A stretch of 64,000 nucleotides of DNA from an uncultured Collinsella sp. (GTDB lineage Bacteria > Actinomycetota > Coriobacteriia > Coriobacteriales > Coriobacteriaceae). The translations under genes were made by a program, and so were the position numbers. The notes beneath the pieces were generated by a model. It was not told where the DNA came from, ran no database searches, and saw nothing but the letters and a program-made list of their open reading frames with translations. This document shows, piece by piece, positions 49,530 through 57,576 of this stretch. How positions within the stretch are numbered: the stretch's first letter is position 1; every line of letters starts with the position of its first letter. The stretch covers positions 186,001-250,000 of the forward strand of contig UQIH01000001.1 in NCBI GenBank assembly GCA_900541145.1, in the 5' to 3' direction.

Positions 49530-50228
49530 TTACTCCTCGTCTTCGGCGTCGTCAGATTTTTTAACGCTAGCACGCTTCTTCTTTTTGGAGAGATCCAGGC
49601 CAAAACGTTTAACAAGCATTTCGCAAATCTCGCTCGAACGGGCCTTGAGATAGCTGCCCTTGCCGTTCTCGGCGTCGAACTTAAGGCGCAGCGCAAGCTT
49701 CTCGGCGACCTCGGCGTCGATCTCGCCCTGGCCAAACTCGTACAGGCAACCGAGCATATCGCGATACTCAAGGTCGCCGTGGTAGCACTGGATGGCCTCG
49801 TCTAGGATGGGCCAAGCCTCGCGTGAACGCTCAGCACTCGTGGCGCCCCACACGCACAGCAGGCGGAAGGCGGCATAGCGCAGCGTGGAGGAAATCTCGT
49901 CGAACAGTGCGGTCTCGGCGCCCTCAAAGGCATCGCCCAGCTGCTCGGGGCAGGTGGTGGCGAGCGCCGTCAGGGCATCGAGGGCCTCCCAGCGGGTCTG
50001 AGCCTCGGGGCGGTCGAGCGCCTCGATCAGCGCGGGCACGCAGGGCACCACGCGCTGCGGATCGCGCTCGGCAAGCAGGTGCAGCACGCGGGCGGCAAAC
50101 TGGCGGATACGGCGCGTGGGGCAGCCGAGCTCCTGGACCAGGCGGTCGACGGCATTCTCGTTCTCCTCTGCCAGCTGAAGCTGTGCCAGCTCCTCGTCGG
50201 TGAGCTGTTCGTCTTTGTTTTCTGCCAT
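49530..50228 (-). CDS. HEAT-repeat-like protein
   Basis: A 232-aa, helix-only protein. Residues about 25-175 read as HEAT-like repeats (IRQFAARVLHLLAERDP; VVPCVPALIEALDRPEAQTRWEALDALTALA; LRYAAFRLLCVWG). The acidic N-terminus and Lys-rich C-terminus (SKKKKRASVKK) are low complexity. Probably a protein-interaction scaffold; no partner is evident. It is closely spaced between a small membrane protein and icd. Confidence 0.8.
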   Translation of the reverse strand: MAENKDEQLTDEELAQLQLAEENENAVDRLVQELGCPTRRIRQFAARVLHLLAERDPQRVVPCVPALIEALDRPEAQTRWEALDALTALATTCPEQLGDAFEGAETALFDEISSTLRYAAFRLLCVWGATSAERSREAWPILDEAIQCYHGDLEYRDMLGCLYEFGQGEIDAEVAEKLALRLKFDAENGKGSYLKARSSEICEMLVKRFGLDLSKKKKRASVKKSDDAEDEE

Positions 50229-50243
50229 AGTTACCTCTTTTTA

Positions 50244-50672
50244 CTATTTCTTAGCGTGCTTGCCAGCACCCTTGCTGTCATCGGTGACCGAGATGAGCTG
50301 TCGGTCGGCAGCGCCATTACGACGCGCACGGCGGCGTTCCTCGGCATCGCCCGCGTCGGCGGCGGCGCGGTGTGCCTTGTTGACGTTAAAGACCTCGTCG
50401 TGCTTGCGCCACGGACCGACGGACTCGCCAAAGCTCATCTTAAGGCCGGCGATAAAGCCGCCGAGCCAGCCGATCGGCGCAAACTGCACCAGCGGGAACA
50501 GCGAGAACACCCAGGTCAGCAGGACGACTGCCGCAGCTCCCGCAAAGTTGGCAATCCAGTAGTCGCGCTTGGTGATGACGCGCTTTTCGCACGCCCACTG
50601 GCCGCACAAAAAGCCGATGTAGACCGCAAAGAGAAAGAGCACCAGCGCAAGCACCACGAACGTCAAGCTCAT
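50244..50672 (-). CDS. Small membrane protein, function unknown
   Basis: 142 aa. Two or three hydrophobic segments (about 3-24, 38-60, 62-78) are followed by an Arg/Ala-rich polar tail. ATG 50672 has GGGGAG upstream. It begins 6 nt after the dehydrogenase stop codon and precedes the HEAT gene by 15 nt, so the three are likely co-transcribed. Not assigned to a family. Confidence 0.72.
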   Translation of the reverse strand: MSLTFVVLALVLFLFAVYIGFLCGQWACEKRVITKRDYWIANFAGAAAVVLLTWVFSLFPLVQFAPIGWLGGFIAGLKMSFGESVGPWRKHDEVFNVNKAHRAAADAGDAEERRRARRNGAADRQLISVTDDSKGAGKHAKK

Positions 50673-50677
50673 AGGCG

Positions 50678-51757
50678 CTACTCCCCGTGATGGTGGCCGC
50701 AGCAGCACTCGTGGCCGTCGTCATGACCGTGACCGCCGCAGCACTCGTGGTCCTCGCCATGGTGGTGTCCACAACCGCACTCGTGGTCGTCGCCACGCTC
50801 GCCGCAACCGCAGCCTTCCTCGTGAGCACCGTGCTCCTCGGGACGATACTGCGACCAGTCCAGACCGGCGGCGATGGCATCGGCCTCCTCCTTATAGAGG
50901 ACCGTGACGGCCTGGGTGCCCAGCTTGGCACCACCGATGGCATCGAGCATGTCGTAGAGCGTAAAGGCCACGTCGGCGCCGGGCAGCGCAAGCTCACGGT
51001 CGTCGGCATAGGCGAGCGCCAAGCGCAGGTCCTTAATGAAGTGCTCGACCATAAAGCCGGGCTTGTAGTCGCCGTCGAGCGCCTTGGGCGCCAGGCTCTC
51101 CATGGCGCCGGACTTGCCGGTGCCACCCAGGATCATCTGACGGGTCTTCTCAAGATCAAGGCCGCTCAGCTCGGCAAACGCCAGCGCGTCTGCCATGCCG
51201 ACCATGCAGGCGCCCAGCGACACCTGGTTGGCGAGCTTGGCAGCCTGGCCCTTGCCGGCGCCGTCGAAGCAGCAGATGGTTGCCGCAAAGGTGGCAAGGA
51301 TGTCGCGGACCGGCGCGATGTCGTTCTCGGTAGCGCCCACGATAGCCGTGAGCGTACCGGCGATAGCGCCCGACTCGCCGCCGGTGACGGGGCAGTCAAA
51401 CGCCATGCGACCAGAAACCTGGGCGGCCTCGGCAATGTCACGGGCGAGCTCGGGCGAGCTCGTGGTGAGGTCGATCAAGACCGCGCCGGGCTTAGTGCAC
51501 GCGAGCAGGCCGTCGCCCGCCAGGTAGAGCTCCTCGACCTCGGAGGGATAGCCCACCATGGTAAAGACGACGTCGGCGTTCGCCACGGCATCTGCCGGCG
51601 TATCGGCCCAGACAGCGCCGCGCTCGATAAGCGCGGCGGCCTTGGACTTGGTGCGGTTGTTGACCGTGACGGGATAGCCGGCATCCAGGATGTGGCCGGC
51701 GATGGGGGCACCCATGATTCCGGTGCCGATAAATGCGACGGAGAGCTTGTTTGCCAT
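50678..51757 (-). CDS. Beta-hydroxyacid dehydrogenase (GarR/MmsB-like) with His/Cys-rich metal-binding tail
   Basis: 359 aa. The N-terminal Rossmann fold (GTGIMGAPIAGHIL, 10-23), the substrate loop DCPVTGGESGA (about 120-130) and the catalytic Lys in GKGQAAKLANQ (about 169-179) are those of 3-hydroxyisobutyrate / tartronate-semialdehyde reductases, whose usual length is about 295. After the dehydrogenase ends near residue 305 comes a tail of about 53 residues holding 13 His and 9 Cys (repeats such as ECGCGHHHGED and ECCCGHHHGE), as in nickel/zinc metallochaperones. The tail is in frame with no stop or shift. No hydrogenase or urease genes are nearby. Confidence 0.88.
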   Translation of the reverse strand: MANKLSVAFIGTGIMGAPIAGHILDAGYPVTVNNRTKSKAAALIERGAVWADTPADAVANADVVFTMVGYPSEVEELYLAGDGLLACTKPGAVLIDLTTSSPELARDIAEAAQVSGRMAFDCPVTGGESGAIAGTLTAIVGATENDIAPVRDILATFAATICCFDGAGKGQAAKLANQVSLGACMVGMADALAFAELSGLDLEKTRQMILGGTGKSGAMESLAPKALDGDYKPGFMVEHFIKDLRLALAYADDRELALPGADVAFTLYDMLDAIGGAKLGTQAVTVLYKEEADAIAAGLDWSQYRPEEHGAHEEGCGCGERGDDHECGCGHHHGEDHECCGGHGHDDGHECCCGHHHGE

Positions 51758-51855
51758 GAAACCTTTCCTTTTGGGTTGGGTGTTGTTACCAGGTTAAATA
51801 CTCGGTGCCAGCGTTTGGGCTGTGAGTCGAGGGCGATTACGGACGCAGCGCTTGC

Positions 51856-52809
51856 CTACTGACCGCGCACGCGGCGGGCGATACGGTCGGAAAGCGACGC
51901 CTTGTCGGCGCGGTTCTTACCCCAAAACGCGCAGCCCACCATGCCGGGGCCCACGTGCGAGCCGATGGTGGGACCCACGGAGCCGCGAATGATCGTGACG
52001 TCGGCGCAACCCTCCTCCTTGCGGATGGCGGCTTCGAGCCAGTCACCATCCTTTTCGGCATCGGCCGTCATGATGGCGATGGGCATGGTGCGATCGGGCA
52101 CGTAGTTCTCGCGGAACGACTTGAGGATGGACTTGAGCGCCTTCTTGCGGCCGCGGTTGACGCCGATCAGCGACAGCGAGCCGGCCAGGTCGTAGGAGAG
52201 CTCGGGCTTGACATCGAGCTTTGCCGTGAGCTGCGCCGCCGCGGGCGGAATGCGGCCGCCGGCAGCCAGTGCGTCGAAGCTCTCGAGCGTAAAGTAGCCG
52301 TGGACGTAGGTCTTTGCCTCGTTTGCCCAATCGACCAGCTGCTTGGCGGTCAGTCCCGCCGAACGCTGGCGCACGGCCTCGAGCGCCAAGAGCGCGCCGG
52401 TCGCACAGGGCAGAGCGTTGTCGACCACGTAAAGCTCAAAATCGGGATACTCGGCGCGCACGGCATCTGCCGCCTGGCACGCGGAGTTGTAGCTCGACGA
52501 CAGCGCCGAGGTAAAGCACAGGTAGACCGTGGGCGTGCCCTCTTTGGCGCACTCGGTAAAGAACTCGATATAGCGACCGAGCGACACAGCCGAGGTGGAC
52601 ACGCGGGCACCGGCGCGCATCCGGTCGTAGAACTCCTTGGGTGTGATGCTCGACCAGATGTCGTCCGTGCGCTCTTCGCCATCGATAATGAAGGGGAAAC
52701 CCAGGATATCGACATCGAGGTTCGCGGCGACCTCGGGGCTAAAGTCGCAGCAGGTATCGACGACGATGCGGCAACGGTCCGAATGACCGGCGGATGCGGC
52801 CTTGTCCAT
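51856..52809 (-). CDS. DegV-family fatty-acid-binding protein
   Basis: A 317-aa DegV/FakB-like protein. The N-terminal IVVDTCCDFSPE, the lipid-carboxylate phrase RVSTSAVSLG (about 68-77), TSALSSSYNSA and the C-terminal VGPTIGSHVGPGMVGCAFWG are typical. It binds a fatty acid and presents it to a FakA-type kinase (not in this window). ATG 52809 follows AAGGAG at about 9 nt; TTG 52812 is also in frame. Confidence 0.92.
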   Translation of the reverse strand: MDKAASAGHSDRCRIVVDTCCDFSPEVAANLDVDILGFPFIIDGEERTDDIWSSITPKEFYDRMRAGARVSTSAVSLGRYIEFFTECAKEGTPTVYLCFTSALSSSYNSACQAADAVRAEYPDFELYVVDNALPCATGALLALEAVRQRSAGLTAKQLVDWANEAKTYVHGYFTLESFDALAAGGRIPPAAAQLTAKLDVKPELSYDLAGSLSLIGVNRGRKKALKSILKSFRENYVPDRTMPIAIMTADAEKDGDWLEAAIRKEEGCADVTIIRGSVGPTIGSHVGPGMVGCAFWGKNRADKASLSDRIARRVRGQ

Positions 52810-52831
52810 CAAAGCGACTCCTTACGTAAAA

Positions 52832-52862
52832 AGGCGGCCACCCGCATGGGATGGCCGCCAAC
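52832..52862 (-). terminator. Terminator downstream of hpf
   Basis: GGCGGCCA(CC)C…G(GA)TGGCCGCC, with AAAAA on the plus side, lies between hpf and degV. Confidence 0.75.
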
Positions 52863-52888
52863 CGTTAACTCATGCAAGTTAACGTATT

Positions 52889-53473
52889 TTACTCGTCAAG
52901 TGTTTCGATGCGGGGCTTGATGATGCCATATCCACCATTCTTACGGTGATACACCACATTGATGAGGCCAGTCGTCGCGTTCTCGAACACGTAGAAGTCG
53001 TGGCCGAGCAGATCTGTCTGCACCAGCGCCTGCTCCTCAGTCATCGGGGTGACATCGATGACCTTCTCGCGGACGAGCAGGTCGTCCTCCTCCTCGGGCA
53101 GCAGCAGGTCGGCCAGATCCTCGACGCGCTCGACCGGCGCAACATCCGCTGCACTGGCACCGCCCTGGCGGTTGTCCACGACCTTGGTCTTGAACTTGCG
53201 CAGCTGGCGGGTGACCTTATCGGCGGAGAGGTCGATGGCGGCGTACATATCTGCACCGTGCTCGGCAACGCGAATCACCGAACCGCGGGCACGAACCGTA
53301 ACCTCGACGATTGCCGGGTTGGGGTTCGAGGGGTTCTTCTCATAGCGAAGTACAACGTCGACCGTCATGGGCTCGATATCGAAAACCTTGAGCGCCTCGC
53401 CGATCTTCTCATCCACGTGCGCACGCAGAGCATCGGTTACCGTCGTCTTGCGTCCAGAAACCTTGATATCCAT
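52889..53473 (-). CDS. hpf: Ribosome hibernation-promoting factor, long form
   Basis: 194 aa. The N-terminal HPF/RaiA domain (1-100; MDIKVSGRKTTVTDALRAHV, DLSADKVTRQLRKFK) is joined by a linker to the C-terminal dimerisation domain (about 130-190; PMTEEQALVQTDLLGHDFYVF, VVYHRKNGGYGIIKP). The long form pairs 70S ribosomes into inactive 100S dimers in stationary phase. ATG 53473 has TTGGAG upstream; the frame is open further but matches nothing. Confidence 0.95.
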   Translation of the reverse strand: MDIKVSGRKTTVTDALRAHVDEKIGEALKVFDIEPMTVDVVLRYEKNPSNPNPAIVEVTVRARGSVIRVAEHGADMYAAIDLSADKVTRQLRKFKTKVVDNRQGGASAADVAPVERVEDLADLLLPEEEDDLLVREKVIDVTPMTEEQALVQTDLLGHDFYVFENATTGLINVVYHRKNGGYGIIKPRIETLDE

Positions 53474-53696
53474 ACGTGGCTCCAATCTGCCTCGGGGACT
53501 TACTGTACTGGCTATGTACCCATTGCCGTGCATTTAATCACGCGGATTCCTAAAGACCCGAATAACGATTGCTTGATACCGCATACCGAAGTCTCGCACT
53601 TTTCTGTGGCAAAGTGCGCTATAGGAGGGGCCGGCGGCTTTGTATTTGGTCCCGAAAATTAGCTTTGACCTGCTGGTTTTATTGGGATGAAAAAGC

Positions 53697-53731
53697 CGGG
53701 CTCCCCTATTGGGGAAGCCCGGCAGTGCGTG
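53697..53731 (-). terminator. Terminator downstream of the 53790-54815 lipoprotein
   Basis: GCCGGGCTCCCC-TATT-GGGGAAGCCCGGC, with AAAAA on the plus side. The rest of 53474-53789 holds no gene I can support. Confidence 0.88.
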
Positions 53732-53789
53732 TTGAAACCGTGAAGAAGTGTCCTTTCCAACGTATAGGAGACACCACCCCTAGCAATAA

Positions 53790-54815
53790 CTAGCTATTGA
53801 GTTTGTTAATGTCGTCGTCGGTGATGGCGCCTTCCTGGCTGGACGATTTGTCCTCGGAGGATGCGGTCTCATTGTTGGAATCGGAGGACTCGCTGCCGGA
53901 GGACGTGGTCTCACTGGACTCAGAGTCGCCCGGCTGCACGTTAGCGCCCGAAACCGTCTTAGTGGTGAGGTCGTAGGGCATCGTGCCATACCAGACGCAG
54001 TGGACCGCCTCGAGCGTGCCGTCGGCCGTAATACCGTCGAGGGCATCGCTCACGGCACGGCATAGTTCGTCATTGGACGAGAGGCCCACAACACCAAGCG
54101 TCGAGGGCGCCTCGAGCGCACCGACATAGGAGATCTCGCTCATCAGGCGTGCAAGGTAGCCGCCGGCCGTGGAGTCGCAGATCACATAGTCGACCTCGCC
54201 GGACTCGAGCGCCTCAAAGCACTCGTTGATGTTGGAGTAGGTCTTTTGGTTGGCGGTGATGCTCTGCTTAGCAAGCGCCTCCTGCGAGGCCGAGGACGCC
54301 TGAACGCCCAGGGTGGACGTGTTAAGGGTATCGGTGGAAACGCTTAGCGACCCACCATCGCTAGTTTTACCGAACACGGAAGTGGCATCGTACAGGCAGG
54401 TGCCGAGCGAGCTAATGTCCCCGTCCGTGGAGTTAATCTCGCCGATAAAGATATCGGCCTTTTTGTCGCCGAGCGCGGAACCTGCCGAGGACGCATCGAC
54501 AAAGGCAACCTTAAGGCCCATGCGGCTTGCGAGGGCGCGGGCGGCGTCGACCGCATATCCCGTGAGCTCGCCGTCGGCGCCCTGCATTGCCTGCGGCGCA
54601 TCGGAAGTATCGAGGGCGACCGTCAGGGTTCCGGGAGTGACCAGGGCATCGTCCGACACCGCCGGCGTGACGGTCTCGTACTCGATCTGGTCGATCGTGG
54701 GAGTCGTGAACGTAGACAGCGGGTTGAACGCGCATCCGCTCAGGCCCAAAACGGCGATGACCGCTGCGGTCCCAGCACCTAACCGAGCCGCGTGCATCAA
54801 GCTGCCCCTCACCAT
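53790..54815 (-). CDS. Extracellular solute-binding lipoprotein (family 3-like)
   Basis: 341 aa. Signal peptide with lipobox LSGC (lipidated Cys28). The type 3 solute-binding core (about 60-270; GTLTVALDTSDAPQAMQG…GYAVDAARALASRMGLKVAFV…EALESGEVDYVICDS) is followed by a Ser/Glu/Asn-rich low-complexity tail (about 285-341). ATG 54815 is chosen by the signal peptide; ATG 54797 is possible, and the frame is open another 380 bp upstream. No permease or ATPase genes are adjacent, so it is an orphan binding protein or a sensor. Confidence 0.85.
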   Translation of the reverse strand: MVRGSLMHAARLGAGTAAVIAVLGLSGCAFNPLSTFTTPTIDQIEYETVTPAVSDDALVTPGTLTVALDTSDAPQAMQGADGELTGYAVDAARALASRMGLKVAFVDASSAGSALGDKKADIFIGEINSTDGDISSLGTCLYDATSVFGKTSDGGSLSVSTDTLNTSTLGVQASSASQEALAKQSITANQKTYSNINECFEALESGEVDYVICDSTAGGYLARLMSEISYVGALEAPSTLGVVGLSSNDELCRAVSDALDGITADGTLEAVHCVWYGTMPYDLTTKTVSGANVQPGDSESSETTSSGSESSDSNNETASSEDKSSSQEGAITDDDINKLNS

Positions 54816-55175
54816 GTCCACTACCCTGCCTTCTGTGTCGTATACGATCCGTGCGTTGCGCGGAATATCAGGTTGTTCCCACCAGCTGACCTGGTATTTG
54901 ACCCCACACTTGCGCACCGGGGTGTTTGCTCGGGAGGCCGCAGCCACCTTCACGACTGGCCCGCTCGCCCGCGAGGCGGTATTGCCCCAAAGAAAGTAGA
55001 ACGGACGGTGCGGCTTACATCTAGGACGCGCCATGATCGCGCCGCGCGCACGCGGTCGCTTACGTGGATCCCTTTGACCGCGTCTGTCTTGGACTAGGAC
55101 GGGCATTTCGTCCGTCCGCAACCACAGCCTGGCAGGAACGTAGCGCATTATAGCTAAGTTCAAGCTAAAGTTTAA
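54816..55175 (-). promoter_or_regulatory. Promoter and long leader of the lipoprotein gene
   Basis: TTAAAC (55170-55175 on the minus strand) and TATAAT (55147-55152) are separated by exactly 17 bp, a near-consensus sigma-70-type promoter. It implies a leader of about 325 nt before ATG 54815. The leader keeps the gene's frame open but lacks a good RBS for a longer protein. I could not match it to a riboswitch or small RNA. Confidence 0.6.
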
Positions 55176-55247
55176 GGTTAGGGGCGTTATTCGCATCGCG
55201 AGTACAGATTTCGCAGGTCGGAGCGGGCCATTCGTGCCCCTATGAAG

Positions 55248-55295
55248 CCCGGAGCTCCCCTACGGGGAGCTCCGGGGCACCCGTCTCAGGGTGCC
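55248..55295. repeat. Two adjacent GC hairpins
   Basis: CGGAGCTCCCC-TAC-GGGGAGCTCCG and GGCACCC-GTCTCA-GGGTGCC stand side by side next to the MITE-like element. They could end transcription from the minus-strand gene at 55548-56657, but no T run is adjacent. Confidence 0.5.
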
Positions 55296-55297
55296 GT

Positions 55298-55512
55298 GGC
55301 CAAAAAATAGCAAATATGAGTACTGTTACCAATTTAGTAGCAGGAGTTTTTGGCTCTGCAAGCTGTTTTCACGCTCTATTACGTCAGATTGATGCCAGGA
55401 TATTCCACATTTGTTTAATAACTTTCTAATTTACGCCATCTTCAAGTCCCAAAATCCCTGATTTTGCTGTTACTGAATTTATAGCAGTACTCATATTTAC
55501 TATATTTTGGCC
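55298..55512. mobile_element. 215-bp MITE-like palindromic element
   Basis: The two ends are GGCC-bounded inverted repeats of about 43 bp with a few mismatches. Left: GGCCAAAAAATAGCAAATAT, then GAGTACTG, then …AATTTAGTAG. Right: its complement, ending CATATTTACTATATTTTGGCC. Complementarity continues inward (AGGAGTTTTTGGCTCTGCAAG against CTTCAAGTCCCAAAATCCCTG). It is far more AT-rich than its surroundings and has no ORF. Confidence 0.75.
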
Positions 55513-55547
55513 AGAGCATATATCCAACCCCCTGTTTCAGAGCATTG

Positions 55548-56657
55548 TTAGGCGGGTTTAAGCCCAAAACACGCCCGCAGCGTGTTAAGCAGCGCCTCTT
55601 GCTTTTTCCTGCGGGCATCGACACGATTCCGGTACCGCTTTCGCATACGCTGGTGCATGCGCCATGCGAGCGCCTCCATTGCCTCCATGTCGCAGAGCAT
55701 CTCGTTATTGACCGTCGCGACCTCGATTCCCATAGTAATCAAGCCCGTGTTGCGCTTTTCATCATGGATACGTCCCCTCCGAGAGGAATGGCCCAGCTCA
55801 CCGTTGTATTCCAGGTCAAACCGGGCTGTTTCCTGATACGCATCGCAAACTGCATGCGGCATCCCCGAGATTGCCTGCGCGCGGTCATCGAACTCGATCT
55901 TGTAGTCGGTCTTAAAGGGACCGCAGGCAAATCCACCATAGGAAAACGGAAGCGAAAACAGAGCGAGCATGATGCACTCCATGGGCGAGCGCAGGTTTTC
56001 TGACAAGTAGGGACACAAACGCTGCAGTTGTTTGGCCGCATTCCCCTTGCATACCGCGAGGTAATCTACCAGGCGATCGGGTGTCAGCACGGACTCGACC
56101 TCAAAGTAACCGACATCTGGCGGCTGGTCTTTGTCCTCTGCCAATTTGTTCACGACAGGCGAGGTGTAGGGAGGCAGATACTTCCCGCGGTCGCTCAGTG
56201 AAATCTTAGAGCACAGTTCCTGGGCCAGGGCAAACACCTGGATGCAGCCGACCTCGCGCGCGATGGCAACACAAAGGGCCTCGGGAGATAGACTGTACAC
56301 CCCCGGTTCCACCTCTAGAATCGAGCCGGCGGGCAACCCGGAACACACGGACCAGCTCACGCCAGGGATGCGGCGGCGCTGCGCCGCAGATCCCACCAGC
56401 AAGCACAGATCTTCTTGCACCTCGCCGCTTGCGGCCCCAATCCGCACCAAATCGGGAAGATAGATGTCCTCGGTCGAGGGCGACGACGTGCGCAGCACAC
56501 GGCACTCCTCCTTGGGATCAAGGTCCTTCCAGCTTATGTAGCCCATCTGCCGGCGCTCGGCGCGCATCATGCGTAGCGCCGAGGCGCCTGTTAGGATTAC
56601 GGAAGCCGCTAGCTGTTCGTCTGTCGGCTCGTTGCACCGCTCAATCTTTACTGCCAC
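55548..56657 (-). CDS. AbiEi/DUF559-like protein, function unknown
   Basis: 369 aa from GTG 56657 (AGGGGTGG upstream; the longer open frame runs antisense-like through comF). The middle (about 95-190; EVEPGVYSLSPEALCVAIAREVG) resembles the AbiEi-type region seen in actinobacterial predicted antitoxins. The C-terminal part (about 285-345; RFDLEYNGELGHSSRRGRIHDEKRNTGLITMG split as D-x-E … D-x-x-R) resembles the DUF559/Vsr-like PD-(D/E)XK fold. The tail is very basic. No toxin partner is adjacent. It lies between comF and the MITE-like element. Confidence 0.7.
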   Translation of the reverse strand: MAVKIERCNEPTDEQLAASVILTGASALRMMRAERRQMGYISWKDLDPKEECRVLRTSSPSTEDIYLPDLVRIGAASGEVQEDLCLLVGSAAQRRRIPGVSWSVCSGLPAGSILEVEPGVYSLSPEALCVAIAREVGCIQVFALAQELCSKISLSDRGKYLPPYTSPVVNKLAEDKDQPPDVGYFEVESVLTPDRLVDYLAVCKGNAAKQLQRLCPYLSENLRSPMECIMLALFSLPFSYGGFACGPFKTDYKIEFDDRAQAISGMPHAVCDAYQETARFDLEYNGELGHSSRRGRIHDEKRNTGLITMGIEVATVNNEMLCDMEAMEALAWRMHQRMRKRYRNRVDARRKKQEALLNTLRACFGLKPA

Positions 56658-56667
56658 AAAACCACCC

Positions 56668-57474
56668 CTACCAAACGCGTGCGATAGCGAGGCCATCGAC
56701 TGCTGCGGCGCCGGCGCGCTTGAGTTCCGCCGAAGCCGCTGCCATCGTCGCGCCCGTGGTGATAACGTCATCGATAAGCAGCAGGCGCTTGCCCCGCACG
56801 TCCTCAACCGTCTCGTACATGCCTTGGGCACGCTCGCGGCGCTCCTCACGACCGAGTTCGCGCTGGTCACCATGCCCGTACTTGACAAGAGCATCGAGCA
56901 AGGGAACACCCGACAGCTCGCAAAATGGGCGCGCAATGGCCTCCATATGATCAAAACCACGCCGCCGAAACGCTGCCGCCGTCGCAGGCACAAACACCAC
57001 CGCATCCGCGCCGGACAGCACACCTCCGTAGCGATCGGGCGCTACGACCTGGGCATGCAGGGCGGTGTCGTAGAGCAGCTCCGCCAGATACGGAGCCAGA
57101 CGTCGCTCGCCCGCGTCCTTGTACGCTTTAATGATGCGCGGCAGCGGATGCGCATAGACGGCGCACGCCAGGCAGCGGTCGAGCGCCTCCGCCATTGCCG
57201 AGGACGTGCCCTCGACCGAACACTCAGTGCACAGCAAATCCCCAAACGGGGCGCCGCATCGGGTACAGCTATGACGTGGGTCGATGAGCGTGAGCGCGGC
57301 CAGGCAGTCTTGGCAAATAAGCGCACCGGCGCGCTCGCAGCCGGCACATCGTGTTGGCGACAATGCCTCGAGCGCCTCGCGTGCCACCCGCTCGGCAAAC
57401 GGTAGCAATTCGTCCGCAAACGGTAGGGCACCGGCACCCTGCAGACAGCTCAATATGTTCAGATGGCTCTTCAA
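56668..57474 (-). CDS. comF: ComF-family phosphoribosyltransferase-like protein
   Basis: About 268 aa. Two CxxC zinc pairs (CAGCERAG, CTRCGAPFGDLLCTEC) in the N-terminal third and a PRTase domain whose PRPP loop is LLLIDDVITTGAT (about 235-247) define ComF. The upstream part YAHPLPRIIKAYKDAGER is also typical. It is used in DNA uptake in competent bacteria, with broader roles suspected. The start is uncertain: TTG 57474 has GAGGG 8 nt upstream but that site lies inside a hairpin; TTG 57537 is in frame. Confidence 0.9.
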   Translation of the reverse strand: MKSHLNILSCLQGAGALPFADELLPFAERVAREALEALSPTRCAGCERAGALICQDCLAALTLIDPRHSCTRCGAPFGDLLCTECSVEGTSSAMAEALDRCLACAVYAHPLPRIIKAYKDAGERRLAPYLAELLYDTALHAQVVAPDRYGGVLSGADAVVFVPATAAAFRRRGFDHMEAIARPFCELSGVPLLDALVKYGHGDQRELGREERRERAQGMYETVEDVRGKRLLLIDDVITTGATMAAASAELKRAGAAAVDGLAIARVW

Positions 57475-57477
57475 GAC

Positions 57478-57513
57478 ACAACCCTCCCTACGCTCGGTCG
57501 CAGGGAGGGTTGT
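57478..57513. promoter_or_regulatory. Perfect 12-bp hairpin at the comF translation start
   Basis: ACAACCCTCCCT and AGGGAGGGTTGT enclose a 12-base loop. On the minus-strand transcript the second arm contains the GAGGG that would serve as comF's RBS, so the hairpin could hide it. It could also be a weak terminator after ricT, but no T run follows. Confidence 0.6.
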
Positions 57514-57576
57514 TGATTCAGCGCTATGATACCCCAATGCGCTCGGGGCAAGGCGAGCTAAATCCGCTCGCGGGCG

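Noticed and set aside
54815..55060. SRP RNA or other small RNA in the lipoprotein leader (an ACCAGGTCAG stretch)
   Set aside because: The match to SRP RNA ends after ten bases and the GGAAG loop and following helix are absent.
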